Origin: Silvimonas amylolytica
GTDB taxonomy: Bacteria > Pseudomonadota > Gammaproteobacteria > Burkholderiales > Chitinibacteraceae
Length of the DNA: 64,000 bases
Direction of reading: 5' to 3'
NCBI RefSeq assembly: GCF_014645555.1
Contig: NZ_BMLY01000003.1
Coordinates: 366,598 to 430,597, forward strand
Shown: one piece after another, positions 46,714-55,054 of the stretch
Position numbering within the stretch: position 1 is the stretch's first letter
Layout of the letters: each line of letters opens with the position of its first letter
Translations under genes and position numbers: made by a program
Notes under the pieces: model-generated
The model's database searches: none
The model's input: the letters and a program-made list of their open reading frames with translations, nothing else
Told to the model about the DNA's origin: nothing

Positions 46714-47126
46714 GGCCATTCCTGAACGCAGTGGTTCCTGCAGGGTACTCAGTTGATCCGGGCAAGATCCGGCCAGCATGAGCTAGTCCGGAGCGCAGTG
46801 TTACACAAGGGTTAGTACGTTGGCATACCCCTTTCAGGGGAATTTGTAACAGACCTGACCCGTGAGCGGAACCTGATCGGGGATAAACGGTGCCAACGGC
46901 CGAATGCAGGGGCCAGCCACCCTGCCAGAAGGGCAGCGCGCGCTAGCACGATCGTGGGGTTTCAAGTGCCTTCGCATTCGGGATTTGCCGCTTGGTACAA
47001 ACCTGTATCTTTCTCGTCGTGGCAAGCCGGCTGCCGGATAGGAGGCAGCGACAGGATCAGCAGAATCCAGAGATGGCGTGTCGCCGGATGGGGACTTGCA
47101 ACGAATTCTAATCAATGGAGTGTGTC
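46714..47126. other. Divergent intergenic region between the two regulators
   Basis: These 413 bases hold the promoters of two divergent regulator genes. I see only weak hairpins, such as CCCCT-TTC-AGGGG near 46830, and no gene. A 93-residue frame on the minus strand (46834-47115) has no ribosome-binding site or recognisable domain and is rejected. Confidence 0.5.
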
Positions 47127-47843
47127 ATGAGAGCCGAAATGACAATCGAAGTAGAAGTAGCGCACTGCGATCCCGTCATCGCATATGGCCTGATGGCCAT
47201 TCTTGCGGGTGTGCCTGGTATTAACGCCAGAATGCGGGCCAGCGGTGGCGAAGCCTCGCTGGATATGATGAAAGCGGACGTATTGATTGCCGATTATGAT
47301 TTCGCGACGCAATTTATCCGCCGCCACAAGGGGAGTGCGTGGTATCCCACTCGCGCCCCGCGCGTGCTGGTCATGACCGCACGTGATCTGGAATGGGATG
47401 TGCATCAGGCCATGAGCGTGGGTGTGCATGGCTACATGATCTGCAATTGCGATGCGCCAGAGTTGATTGCAGCGGTAGAAAAACTGGTCGAAGGTAGCCC
47501 GTATGTTTGCAAATCCATTGCCCAGAAACTGGTGAATAGCCTGGGACACGAAGCGCTGACCCAGCGGGAAATGGATGTGTTGCAGAACGTGGCATTGGGC
47601 CTCGGTAATCAGGCCATTGCTGAAGCGTTGGGTATCTCTGCGGGCACGATCAAAACCCATGTCAGCGCGATTTTGTCCAAGCTGCGCGCCGCGACCCGGA
47701 CTGAAGCCGTTGCCATTGCCCGTGCCCGCGGGTTGATTGGCGTGCCTGGCTTGCGTCATGCCGCACCCGTGCTGTCTGCTGGCGCGCTAGCCTCAATGCC
47801 GGCACCACGTCTTGACCGTACAGGAATCGCCAGCCCTTACTAG
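47127..47843 (+). CDS. LuxR-type regulator with degenerate receiver domain
   Basis: This 238-residue protein has the NarL layout: a receiver-like domain (about 1-125) and a LuxR helix-turn-helix (about 140-205, LTQREMDVLQNVALGLGNQ, GTIKTHVSAILSKL). The receiver is altered: the acidic pair (usually DDH) reads HCD, and the conserved Lys in GYLLK is replaced in GYMICN. An Asp remains near the phospho-acceptor position (LIADYDF). It may work without phosphorylation. The ATG at 47127 has TGGAG six bases upstream. A kinase gene follows on the same strand. Confidence 0.85.
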   Translation: MRAEMTIEVEVAHCDPVIAYGLMAILAGVPGINARMRASGGEASLDMMKADVLIADYDFATQFIRRHKGSAWYPTRAPRVLVMTARDLEWDVHQAMSVGVHGYMICNCDAPELIAAVEKLVEGSPYVCKSIAQKLVNSLGHEALTQREMDVLQNVALGLGNQAIAEALGISAGTIKTHVSAILSKLRAATRTEAVAIARARGLIGVPGLRHAAPVLSAGALASMPAPRLDRTGIASPY

Positions 47844-48251
47844 CCCAGGACCGCCAGAAGCCGACAATACCAGCCCGCGGAAAGGGCTGGTGTTGTTGTT
47901 TTCTGCCAACGAGCGCGCGCAGAGAGTTCTCCTGCCGGATGCCATCGGGCACGATGCAGGCGCGCCCAGCGCCCGCCACGGCTGGCCTGGGCTATGAAAT
48001 TCCCCCTTTCTCGCTATATTCTGCAAACCCGGAAATGCCCAGACTACAGGCCGTAACGCCAGGGCTGGCGCCACACGGCTTTGCCATGGCCAATGGTTTG
48101 CGGCAAGGCGGATATCAGGACTTTTGCAGACCATGCTTTGCCAATCCACATTACAACCACGCAACTCTCCCGTATGGAGCCGGCCCGATCGGCCGCTTTC
48201 TGGCGCGGGTGAGGCGGTCCGCCCCTCTCCTGGGCGGCGGGTGAAGATTTG
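47844..48251. other. Intergenic region between regulator and sensor kinase
   Basis: A hairpin with ACCAGCCC (47869-47876) and GGGCTGGT (47884-47891), followed by a T-rich tail, probably ends the regulator transcript. The remaining roughly 350 bases should carry the kinase promoter; nothing else is recognisable. Confidence 0.6.
47869..47902 (+). terminator. Terminator after the degenerate-receiver regulator
   Basis: An 8-bp GC-rich stem with a 7-base loop is followed by GTTGTTGTTTTC, 25 bases after the stop codon. Confidence 0.7.
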
Positions 48252-51200
48252 ATGCGATGTAGAAGTGAATCATCTCGCTGGCGGAGCGTGCTCTGGCACT
48301 GCTGTACCTTATGGTGCGGATGGTGCCTGATGCTGGCAGCGCATGCCGGCAGTACCTTGTTGCCAGAACAGGAAAACAACTACCTGGCGACCACCGTGTA
48401 TCAACACACCGGCTGGAAACACGCTGACGGCGCGCCTGGTTTTATCAATGCCATTGCCCAGACTGCAGACGGCTGGCTTTGGCTGGGATCAGCCAGCGGT
48501 CTGTTCCGCTTTGACGGCATCAAGTTCGAGCAGATCACCACGCTGGGTGGTCACCCGCTCAAATCCAATGTGATTTCCAGTTTGTATGCCGAAGGCAATA
48601 CGTTGTGGATCGGCTATCAATATGGCCGGGCCAGCGTGTTCGATGGCAAAAGCGTGCGCCATTTCAGCGAGCTTGATGGTCTGCCGCCAGGCACCATATT
48701 CGGCTTTGCGCGCGGCCCGGACGGCAAGATGTACGCGGGTGGCAATGGCGGGATCGGGCGGCTGGATGGCCAGCACTGGGTGCATTTCTGGCCCAACGGC
48801 GGCTATGGCGGTATGCAGGCCACCAAGATGTTTTTCGACCTTCATGGCGCACTCTGGGTCAATGCGTATGGCGACATCCAGGTCAACACGCCAGGTGGTA
48901 CGCGGTTTTCTACCGTCTACCGCTCACCCGACGCCAGTATGTCGATCAGCCCGATGGGTGACATCTGGATTGCCGGTCGCTCGATTGGTCTTTTGCGCTG
49001 CGACCCGATACGTCGCCAGTTCGAGCCCGTATTACCGGCAGGGAGTAATAGCGGGCCGCTGACCGTGGATTTTCAGCATAACGGACAAATGCTACTCAAC
49101 CGCATTGGTTCAGTTGAACTCGTGGATAGCCCGAACTCCATGCATTCTCTGGCGCGGATCACGGTGCAGAATGGCTTGAGTGGCGAGCACGTACTGAGCA
49201 ACTTGCTGGAAGATCGCGAAGGCAATATCTGGGTGGGCACCACGGGCGGTCTGGATCGCTTGTATCTGAGCACGCTCACGCAGGTCATCCTGCCACCCGG
49301 AACCACACAGACGGGGCTGACGGCGGGGGAGAACGGCCGGGTCTGGGTGACGAGCGATCATGACACCTCCTTGATGGAGCTCGATCCACAAGGGCATTTC
49401 AGTTATTCAGGGCTTTCCAGTATCACAGCCAGCGTGCGTGCGGCCAATGACGTGGTCTGGTTTGGCTCAGAAACGGGTGTCTGGCGCAAACGTGGCGACG
49501 AAATGCAGTTCTGGGCCTTGCCCAAAGACATGACGGGCAAACCCATCATGGCGATGGCGCCGGCCGGTAACAATGACGGCGTGTGGGTGTCGATTACGCG
49601 GCTCGGGTTGTTCCTGCTGCAAGATGGTGAATGGCGCCGTCGTGCCGGGCGGCTGGATATCCCGGATTTATCACCGACCTCCATGCTGCTGGATTCACGT
49701 CACCGCCTGTGGTTGGGCTTTAGTGAAAGCCGTATCACCATGGTCGATGGCGACAAGGTCGTGAACTATGAGTCGCGCGATGGCCTCAGCCTGGGCAATG
49801 TGCTGAGTCTGTATGAGCGTAACGGTGTGCTCTGGGCCGGCGGAGAGACCGGCGTGGCCCGTTTGTCCGGGCGCACATTCGTGCCATTGCGCGATGCCGA
49901 TGGACACAACTTTGCGGGTGTGTCCGGCATCGTGCAGCGTGCTAATGGCGAACTCTGGCTGTACGGCGTAGATGGCTTGAACCGGATCGACGCCGCGGTG
50001 ATACAACAAGTGCTGCGGGCCGGGCTCACTGAAGTCCCCGCAGAGCGTTTTGATTACCGCAATGGCCTCGTGGGCGTGCCGGCGCAGTTGCGCCCGGTGT
50101 CCTCGCTGATTGAAGCCTCCGATGGCCGCATCTGGTATGCCACAGATGACAGCGTGGGCTGGCTGGACCCGGCACATATCCGCCGCAACAACACCATGCC
50201 GCCCGTACTTGTTACCGGTCTGAAAGCCGACGATGTGGTCTACCGCGATGACGACAATGTCTCGCTGCCGCGCAATACCCGCAATGTGCAAATCAGTTTT
50301 ACTGCGCTGGGCCTCACGCTCCCGCAGCGCATGCATTTCAAATACCAGCTCACGGGTGTTGATGCCACCTGGCAGGACGCGGGCAACCGGCGGGAGGCTT
50401 TTTATACCAACCTGGCGCCAGGTAACTACCGGTTTACCGTGATCGCCGCCAATGAAGATGATGTCTGGAACATCGCAGGGGCCAGCATCGACTTCTATAT
50501 TCCGCCCACCTTTGTGCAAAGCCGCTGGTTTATTGTACTGATGGCGTTGGGTTTGTTACTGCTGGCTGGGTTGCTTTACCTGTGGCGAGTGCGTTACCTG
50601 ACTGCCCGCATGCGTGAGCGTATTCATGAACGGGTACAAGAGCGCGAACGGATTGCCCGTGCGCTGCACGACACACTGCTGCAAGGTGTGCAGGGACTGA
50701 TCCTGAGCGTCAACACGGCCACGCGCTACATGCGGACGGATTTCGAGCGCGGCGAGGCCATGATCGAAGACTCGCTCAATCATGCCGAACAACTGTTGAG
50801 TCAGGGGCGTGATCAGGTCCGAGACCTGCGCAGCGGTAGCGAACTGAAATATGAACTCTCGCACGCGCTGAAAGAACTGGCGACGCACCTGACGCGCCAG
50901 TATGGCATTGATATTTTTGTCTCTTGTGGCACTGAACGTCGCCCCTTGCGTGAGGGCGCAGCGGCAGAAATCTTTGCCATTGTGCGCGAAGCCCTGGTCA
51001 ACGCGGCGCGCCACGCGGGGGCGCAGTTTATTGAAGTTCAGCTGGAATACAGCCGGAGCTTTTTGATTTGTGAAGTGCGCGATGGCGGGCGTGGTATCCC
51101 CGACTTTGAACTGTTACAAGACCAGCGCGAAGGCCACTGGGGGATTCCGGGCATGCGAGAGCGTGCACAAAAATTAGGTGGTGTACTGTTTATCGAAACC

Positions 51201-51344
51201 CAGCCAGGCGCAGGTACGCAAGTCACGGTGGCTATCCCCGGTCACAAGGTTTATCTCGCGCCAGGCTGGGTTTTGCGAGCGTGGCGAATGCTATTCAAGC
51301 GGCGGACTGCATCGCAATCCGGGTCGCTACCCCCAGTCGATTGA
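48252..51344 (+). CDS. Two-component sensor kinase with periplasmic propeller and Y_Y_Y domain
   Basis: This 1030-residue membrane kinase starts with a hydrophobic export segment (about 10-32). Beta-propeller repeats follow (about 50-640, for example GWLWLGSASGLFRFDG and REGNIWVGTTGGLDRL), then a Y_Y_Y domain (about 675-740) and a transmembrane helix (about 760-778). The cytoplasmic part has a HisKA_3 domain (His in ARALHDTLLQGVQG near residue 806) and an HATPase (REALVNAARHAG, DGGRGIP). It lacks a fused regulator, so it acts through separate NarL-type regulators next door. This sensor layout resembles polysaccharide sensors of Bacteroidetes and occurs in Xanthomonas-like bacteria. The ATG at 48252 follows a weak site. 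Confidence 0.93.
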   Translation: MRCRSESSRWRSVLWHCCTLWCGWCLMLAAHAGSTLLPEQENNYLATTVYQHTGWKHADGAPGFINAIAQTADGWLWLGSASGLFRFDGIKFEQITTLGGHPLKSNVISSLYAEGNTLWIGYQYGRASVFDGKSVRHFSELDGLPPGTIFGFARGPDGKMYAGGNGGIGRLDGQHWVHFWPNGGYGGMQATKMFFDLHGALWVNAYGDIQVNTPGGTRFSTVYRSPDASMSISPMGDIWIAGRSIGLLRCDPIRRQFEPVLPAGSNSGPLTVDFQHNGQMLLNRIGSVELVDSPNSMHSLARITVQNGLSGEHVLSNLLEDREGNIWVGTTGGLDRLYLSTLTQVILPPGTTQTGLTAGENGRVWVTSDHDTSLMELDPQGHFSYSGLSSITASVRAANDVVWFGSETGVWRKRGDEMQFWALPKDMTGKPIMAMAPAGNNDGVWVSITRLGLFLLQDGEWRRRAGRLDIPDLSPTSMLLDSRHRLWLGFSESRITMVDGDKVVNYESRDGLSLGNVLSLYERNGVLWAGGETGVARLSGRTFVPLRDADGHNFAGVSGIVQRANGELWLYGVDGLNRIDAAVIQQVLRAGLTEVPAERFDYRNGLVGVPAQLRPVSSLIEASDGRIWYATDDSVGWLDPAHIRRNNTMPPVLVTGLKADDVVYRDDDNVSLPRNTRNVQISFTALGLTLPQRMHFKYQLTGVDATWQDAGNRREAFYTNLAPGNYRFTVIAANEDDVWNIAGASIDFYIPPTFVQSRWFIVLMALGLLLLAGLLYLWRVRYLTARMRERIHERVQERERIARALHDTLLQGVQGLILSVNTATRYMRTDFERGEAMIEDSLNHAEQLLSQGRDQVRDLRSGSELKYELSHALKELATHLTRQYGIDIFVSCGTERRPLREGAAAEIFAIVREALVNAARHAGAQFIEVQLEYSRSFLICEVRDGGRGIPDFELLQDQREGHWGIPGMRERAQKLGGVLFIETQPGAGTQVTVAIPGHKVYLAPGWVLRAWRMLFKRRTASQSGSLPPVD

Positions 51345-51627
51345 GCTGATTTCGAGCCGGTGCCCATGCGGACCGCGCTGCACCAAACCCCGTGTATCAC
51401 CAGTACAATCGTAGAACGAGGGTTCGGCTGATTGACAAATGATCCCTCAGTTATTGGTGCCAGAATTTTGTGGCAGATGTGGGTTTTTGTGATGATGATT
51501 AAAAATAAATATTCTTTTTAATCATGATGTTAGAAAAATAAGCGGGATTTACGTAAATAATGCTTGCGGCATGGGGAAATGCTGGTTAAGAATGTATAGA
51601 ACGATTGTTCTACACGAGGAACCCGCC
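51345..51627. other. AT-rich intergenic region before a small gene
   Basis: These 283 bases contain a perfect 11-bp inverted repeat, ATGATTAAAAA (51495-51505) and its complement (51515-51525), in a markedly AT-rich stretch. Downstream is a dyad TAGAAC-N4-GTTCTA at 51597-51612 overlapping a possible -10 element TATAGA. Confidence 0.6.
51597..51612. promoter_or_regulatory. Operator-like dyad before the small unknown gene
   Basis: TAGAAC and GTTCTA are separated by four bases, directly upstream of the ribosome-binding site. The size and symmetry resemble a repressor operator; no cognate regulator is known. Confidence 0.45.
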
Positions 51628-51894
51628 ATGCAAACCCGTACCCGCTTTCGTATGACCGACTCTGCCGCCATTCACAAGCAAGTACTGCGTGTGCCGGCTG
51701 CCATCATTGAACACCTGGTCCAACAGGCACGTGAAGATGCCGCGTTTGGTATTCGCTGGCTGCATCAGGGCGATCTGGCCCGCATGGATTCCTCGCTTCA
51801 GGCCGATGCCGAGCGTCTTTTGGGCATGTTTGTCCGTATGAATGATGACGGCATGGTGACCGACATCGGCATGCGCCAGCAGATTCTGCACTGA
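51628..51894 (+). CDS. Small protein of unknown function
   Basis: This 88-residue protein starts with MQTRTRFRMTDSAAIHKQV and appears largely helical, with a mixed-charge middle (QQAREDAAFGIRWLHQGDLA) and no signal peptide, membrane segment or cysteine. The ATG at 51628 has GAGGAA upstream, and an operator-like dyad covers its promoter area. It converges with a TetR gene. I do not recognise the family; the good translation signals and placement support a real gene. Confidence 0.65.
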   Translation: MQTRTRFRMTDSAAIHKQVLRVPAAIIEHLVQQAREDAAFGIRWLHQGDLARMDSSLQADAERLLGMFVRMNDDGMVTDIGMRQQILH

Positions 51895-51917
51895 TCCCGA
51901 GACCGCCGTTGCGTTCC

Positions 51918-52538
51918 TCAGGCTGGCGTGGCTGGCGTGCTACAGAGCGCGTCCCACGCAGTCAGCGTGGCGTTTGCAATCCCCATCAGCGCGTCACGAT
52001 CCGCGCCATCCCGCGCCTGGATCGACATCCCCTGGCGCACGCTGGTAATAAACGCGGTCAATTGTTCAATATTGGCTGTGGCGGCGATCTCTCCGGCTTT
52101 TTGCGCCCGTAACAGACGCTGGCGCAGGATGTTGGTAGAGCGTTTGCGCAGATCGCACATATGCCGGGCTACGCTGGCGTTCTCCGGTGTGCAGTTCAGC
52201 GCCGACAACAACACCATGCAGCCAGCCGGTTTATCCGGATCAGAGAAGTACTCAGCGGTAATGCGCATCACGTTGTAAAGCGCCGTGCGGATGTCCGTCT
52301 CTGCACTCAGGCTGGCGTTGATTTCAGCCCCTTCATTGGCGTCGTACTGCTCGACCGCCTCTTTATACAGTGCTTCTTTTGAGCCAAACGTGGCGTACAG
52401 GCTGGGTGAGTTGATGCCCATGGCCTCGGTCAATTGCGCCAGCGACGCGCCTTCATAGCCGTTACGCCAGAACACTTCCATTGCCTTATAGAGCGCTGCT
52501 TCACGATCAAAGCAGCGGGGGCGGCCTCTTTCTGCCAT
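51918..52538 (-). CDS. TetR/AcrR-family repressor
   Basis: This 206-residue regulator has a typical TetR helix-turn-helix (about 10-58, GYEGASLAQLTEAMG, SPSLYATFGSKEALY) and a C-terminal ligand domain. It is divergent from an MFS exporter gene, and a perfect 16-bp palindrome lies between them, the standard arrangement of an efflux repressor and its pump. The inducer is unknown. Confidence 0.92.
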   Translation of the reverse strand: MAERGRPRCFDREAALYKAMEVFWRNGYEGASLAQLTEAMGINSPSLYATFGSKEALYKEAVEQYDANEGAEINASLSAETDIRTALYNVMRITAEYFSDPDKPAGCMVLLSALNCTPENASVARHMCDLRKRSTNILRQRLLRAQKAGEIAATANIEQLTAFITSVRQGMSIQARDGADRDALMGIANATLTAWDALCSTPATPA

Positions 52539-52557
52539 ATCCGTTGGTCCTGAATTT

Positions 52558-52573
52558 TGTATTGATCAATACA
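52558..52573. promoter_or_regulatory. Perfect TetR operator between repressor and MFS gene
   Basis: TGTATTGATCAATACA is its own reverse complement. It starts 20 bases upstream of the TetR start codon and lies in the leader of the divergent exporter gene, so binding would repress both. Confidence 0.7.
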
Positions 52574-52712
52574 TAAAATGATTGACAGCCGCATTTGTAT
52601 GCCGCAATTATATTTGTGTCGATCACTACAAAATTATGGCGGCGCCGGATCAGCCTTTCAACCCTGGCTTACAAATGGTCCGACGCCATCTTTACGCATT
52701 CCCGGAGACTCC

Positions 52713-54257
52713 ATGGAAAACCCGACACAAGCTCAGCCACGTGGCAAATGGCTGGTGCTGGCCGCAGTTTGCCTTGCCGGCATGATGATGCCACTGGCGT
52801 TTACCGCGCCCGGCATTGCGCTGCCAGCAATCAGTCATGATCTGGGAGGTAGCGCATTATCGCTGGCCTGGGTCGTCAATATCTTCATTCTGGCCTTTGG
52901 TAGTGCCGTGATGGCCGCGGGTGCGCTGGCGGACCGCTTTGGTCGCAAGCGCATGTTTACTTTGGGCGTGATTGCGTTTGGCTTGATCTCGCTTGGCCAG
53001 GTGTTTGTGCCCAGTCTGTTTGCGTTAAACGTGCTGCGTGCCTTGCAGGGTGTGGCCGCTGCCATGGCCATGGCTGGCGGTTCGGCGTCGCTCGCCCATG
53101 TGTTTGACGGGCCAGCGCGCACGCATGCGTATTCACTGCTGGGCACCAGCTTCGGTGCCGGGCTGGCGGTGGGGCCGCTGTGGGCAGGGTTCTTGATTGA
53201 TAGTTTGGGCTGGCGGGCGATCTTTCTGACTTGCGTGGTGATATCCGTCCTGGTGCTGCTGTTTGGCGTGCCGCGCATGCCAGAATCCCGTGATCCCAAT
53301 GCCAAGGGTGTGGATGTGTGGGGTACGGTGACCTTTACCGCCACGCTGCTATTGCTGACACTGGGTATTTTGCAAGGCCCGCAAAGCGGCTGGGCGAGCT
53401 GGCCAACCCTGTTGATGCTGGGCGGGGCCGTGACAGCGCTGGCCGTGTTTATCCAGGTAGAACGTACGCATCCGCGCTCGATGCTGGATCTATCCTTGTT
53501 TCGCAATGCCCGTTTCATTGGCGCGCAGGCGCTGCCTTCGGGCACGGCATTCAGTTTTGTGGTGCCTTTGGTGATGTTGCCGGTGCGTTTCATCGGCATT
53601 GAAGGCTACAACCCGGTCACAGCCGGTTTGATGATGGTGCCGCTCTCTGCGCCGATGCTGATCGTGCCCTTGCTGGGTGCGCTGGCCACGCGGTGGGTGG
53701 CTGCCAGTACGCTGTGCCTGATCGGATTTACGTGCTCTGCTGCGGGCCTTGTCTGGCTCGGGCAAATTGCACCGGGTGCGGCGCATGCAGATTTTGTCCT
53801 GCCGTTGTTGCTGATCGGTTTGGGCGCCAGCCTGCCTTGGGGCTTGATGGATGATCTGGCCATTAGCGTTGTGCCCAAAGAGCGGGCGGGCATGGCGGCG
53901 GGTTTTTTTGCTACGGTACGTCTGGCCAGTGAATCGATCGCACTGGCTGTGGTTGCCGCTGTGCTGGCTGCCCTGTTGCAAGTCGTGATCACGCAGCATG
54001 TGGGCAGCGCCTTGCCGGTGGTCGATCTGGGCAATGCGCTTGCCACAGGCGACTTGGCCGGCGCTAGCCAGATCTTGCCGCAGGTGACGCACAACAACTG
54101 GCTGCGTTTGTATGGGGAGGCGTTCCATCTGGTGACCTGGGTGCTGGCTGGTTTGACCCTGTCAGCCGGGCTGGTGGCGTTCTTTACACTGCGGCGTGCG
54201 CCGGTACACCCGCACATTGCACCGCAACTGGTGCCTGCAACTGAATGCGTCGAATAA
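52713..54257 (+). CDS. MFS drug exporter, DHA2 (14-helix) type
   Basis: This 514-residue inner-membrane protein has about 14 hydrophobic segments and MFS motif A (GALADRFGRKRMF) between helices 2 and 3; SLLGTSFGAGLAVGPLWAGF fits motif C of drug:H+ antiporters. It probably exports toxic or antibiotic compounds. The ATG at 52713 follows CGGAG; an in-frame ATG at 52578 would add a non-membrane tail and is rejected. Control by the divergent TetR protein is expected. Confidence 0.92.
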   Translation: MENPTQAQPRGKWLVLAAVCLAGMMMPLAFTAPGIALPAISHDLGGSALSLAWVVNIFILAFGSAVMAAGALADRFGRKRMFTLGVIAFGLISLGQVFVPSLFALNVLRALQGVAAAMAMAGGSASLAHVFDGPARTHAYSLLGTSFGAGLAVGPLWAGFLIDSLGWRAIFLTCVVISVLVLLFGVPRMPESRDPNAKGVDVWGTVTFTATLLLLTLGILQGPQSGWASWPTLLMLGGAVTALAVFIQVERTHPRSMLDLSLFRNARFIGAQALPSGTAFSFVVPLVMLPVRFIGIEGYNPVTAGLMMVPLSAPMLIVPLLGALATRWVAASTLCLIGFTCSAAGLVWLGQIAPGAAHADFVLPLLLIGLGASLPWGLMDDLAISVVPKERAGMAAGFFATVRLASESIALAVVAAVLAALLQVVITQHVGSALPVVDLGNALATGDLAGASQILPQVTHNNWLRLYGEAFHLVTWVLAGLTLSAGLVAFFTLRRAPVHPHIAPQLVPATECVE

Positions 54258-54266
54258 ATCGCAGCC

Positions 54267-54302
54267 AATAAAAAAAGCCCGCCTGAGCGGGCTTTTTTTA
54301 TT
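54267..54302. terminator. Bidirectional terminator between MFS and DedA genes
   Basis: Perfect 16-bp arms (AATAAAAAAAGCCCGC and complement) with a CTGA loop lie between two converging genes. Confidence 0.93.
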
Positions 54303-54311
54303 GCGAAAGTC

Positions 54312-54953
54312 TCAAGGCAAATGGGTTTTGATCAAACGCCAGCCGCTGCTGACAATCAGGATACTCAGCCCCAGTACCACACCGAGAAGAGTCAGCGTGC
54401 CCATGTGATCGCGCAAGAATGGCGCATTGCCAAAGAAATAGCCGGCGGTCACAAGGCTGCCACTCCACAATGCACCACCACCTGCCACGTACGACACAAA
54501 ACGGCGCGGCGTCATGGCGCTCATGCCCGCCACAAAGGGAGCCAGTGTGCGGATCATGCCCAGAAAAGGTGAGATCAAAAATGTCGCGCCGCCGCGGGCT
54601 TCGTAGAAAGCATGTGCTTTTTGCAAGGCAGAGCGGTCTAGCCACGCGTGATCTTTGGCCAGCAAGGTATATCCAAGTTTTCGGCCAATGCGGTAATTCA
54701 CCAGGCTGCCCAGCACCACAGCGGCAAACAACAGCGGGATCATCACCAGTACACTCAGTAGCCCACGCGCGCAGAACGCGCCGCACAGCATGATCATTGG
54801 ATTGCCAGGCAAAAAGAACAGCGGCAAGAACGCGATTTCACAGAACACAATGGCAAACAACAGGGCATACACCGCAGCGCCGTATTGCAGAATCAGCCCA
54901 CCCAGGTGCTGATCAAAATGCAGGCTGATGTCGAGGAGTTGTGTCCAGTTCAT
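54312..54953 (-). CDS. DedA-family membrane protein with altered key residues
   Basis: This 213-residue protein has about five hydrophobic segments and is clearly a DedA (VTT-domain) protein: GAAVYALLFAIVFCE, FFLPGNPMIMLCGAF and IRTLAPFVAG. DedA proteins move lipids across the inner membrane and support proton-dependent functions. Compared with E. coli DedA, YqjA and YghB as I recall them, the Asp of the F-L-P-G-D motif is Asn here and the Arg of R-F-x-P is absent (SPFLGMIRT). The early Glu and the later Arg remain. The start at 54953 aligns with the family N-terminus; an upstream ATG at 55004 is possible. Confidence 0.88.
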   Translation of the reverse strand: MNWTQLLDISLHFDQHLGGLILQYGAAVYALLFAIVFCEIAFLPLFFLPGNPMIMLCGAFCARGLLSVLVMIPLLFAAVVLGSLVNYRIGRKLGYTLLAKDHAWLDRSALQKAHAFYEARGGATFLISPFLGMIRTLAPFVAGMSAMTPRRFVSYVAGGGALWSGSLVTAGYFFGNAPFLRDHMGTLTLLGVVLGLSILIVSSGWRLIKTHLP

Positions 54954-55054
54954 GGTCGATGTCAGGTCGGTCGGGTCAAGGGCGGGTGAATCAGTTCCGA
55001 TCATAGCCGGCCTGGCGGGTCAGCAGTATACCGGCTGACCTGCGCTCAGGGCAG

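Noticed and set aside
46834-47115. 93-codon minus-strand frame between the two response regulators
   Set aside because: It has no ribosome-binding site, is rich in Arg/Pro/Ser and matches no family I know.
48252-51344. Hybrid two-component protein with fused regulator
   Set aside because: The propeller/Y_Y_Y architecture often ends in a receiver plus AraC domain in Bacteroidetes, but this protein stops shortly after the HATPase domain.
51918-52538. Small 51.6-kb gene and the TetR gene as a toxin-antitoxin pair
   Set aside because: The genes converge and the TetR protein is a full-length efflux-type repressor with its own operator next to an MFS gene.
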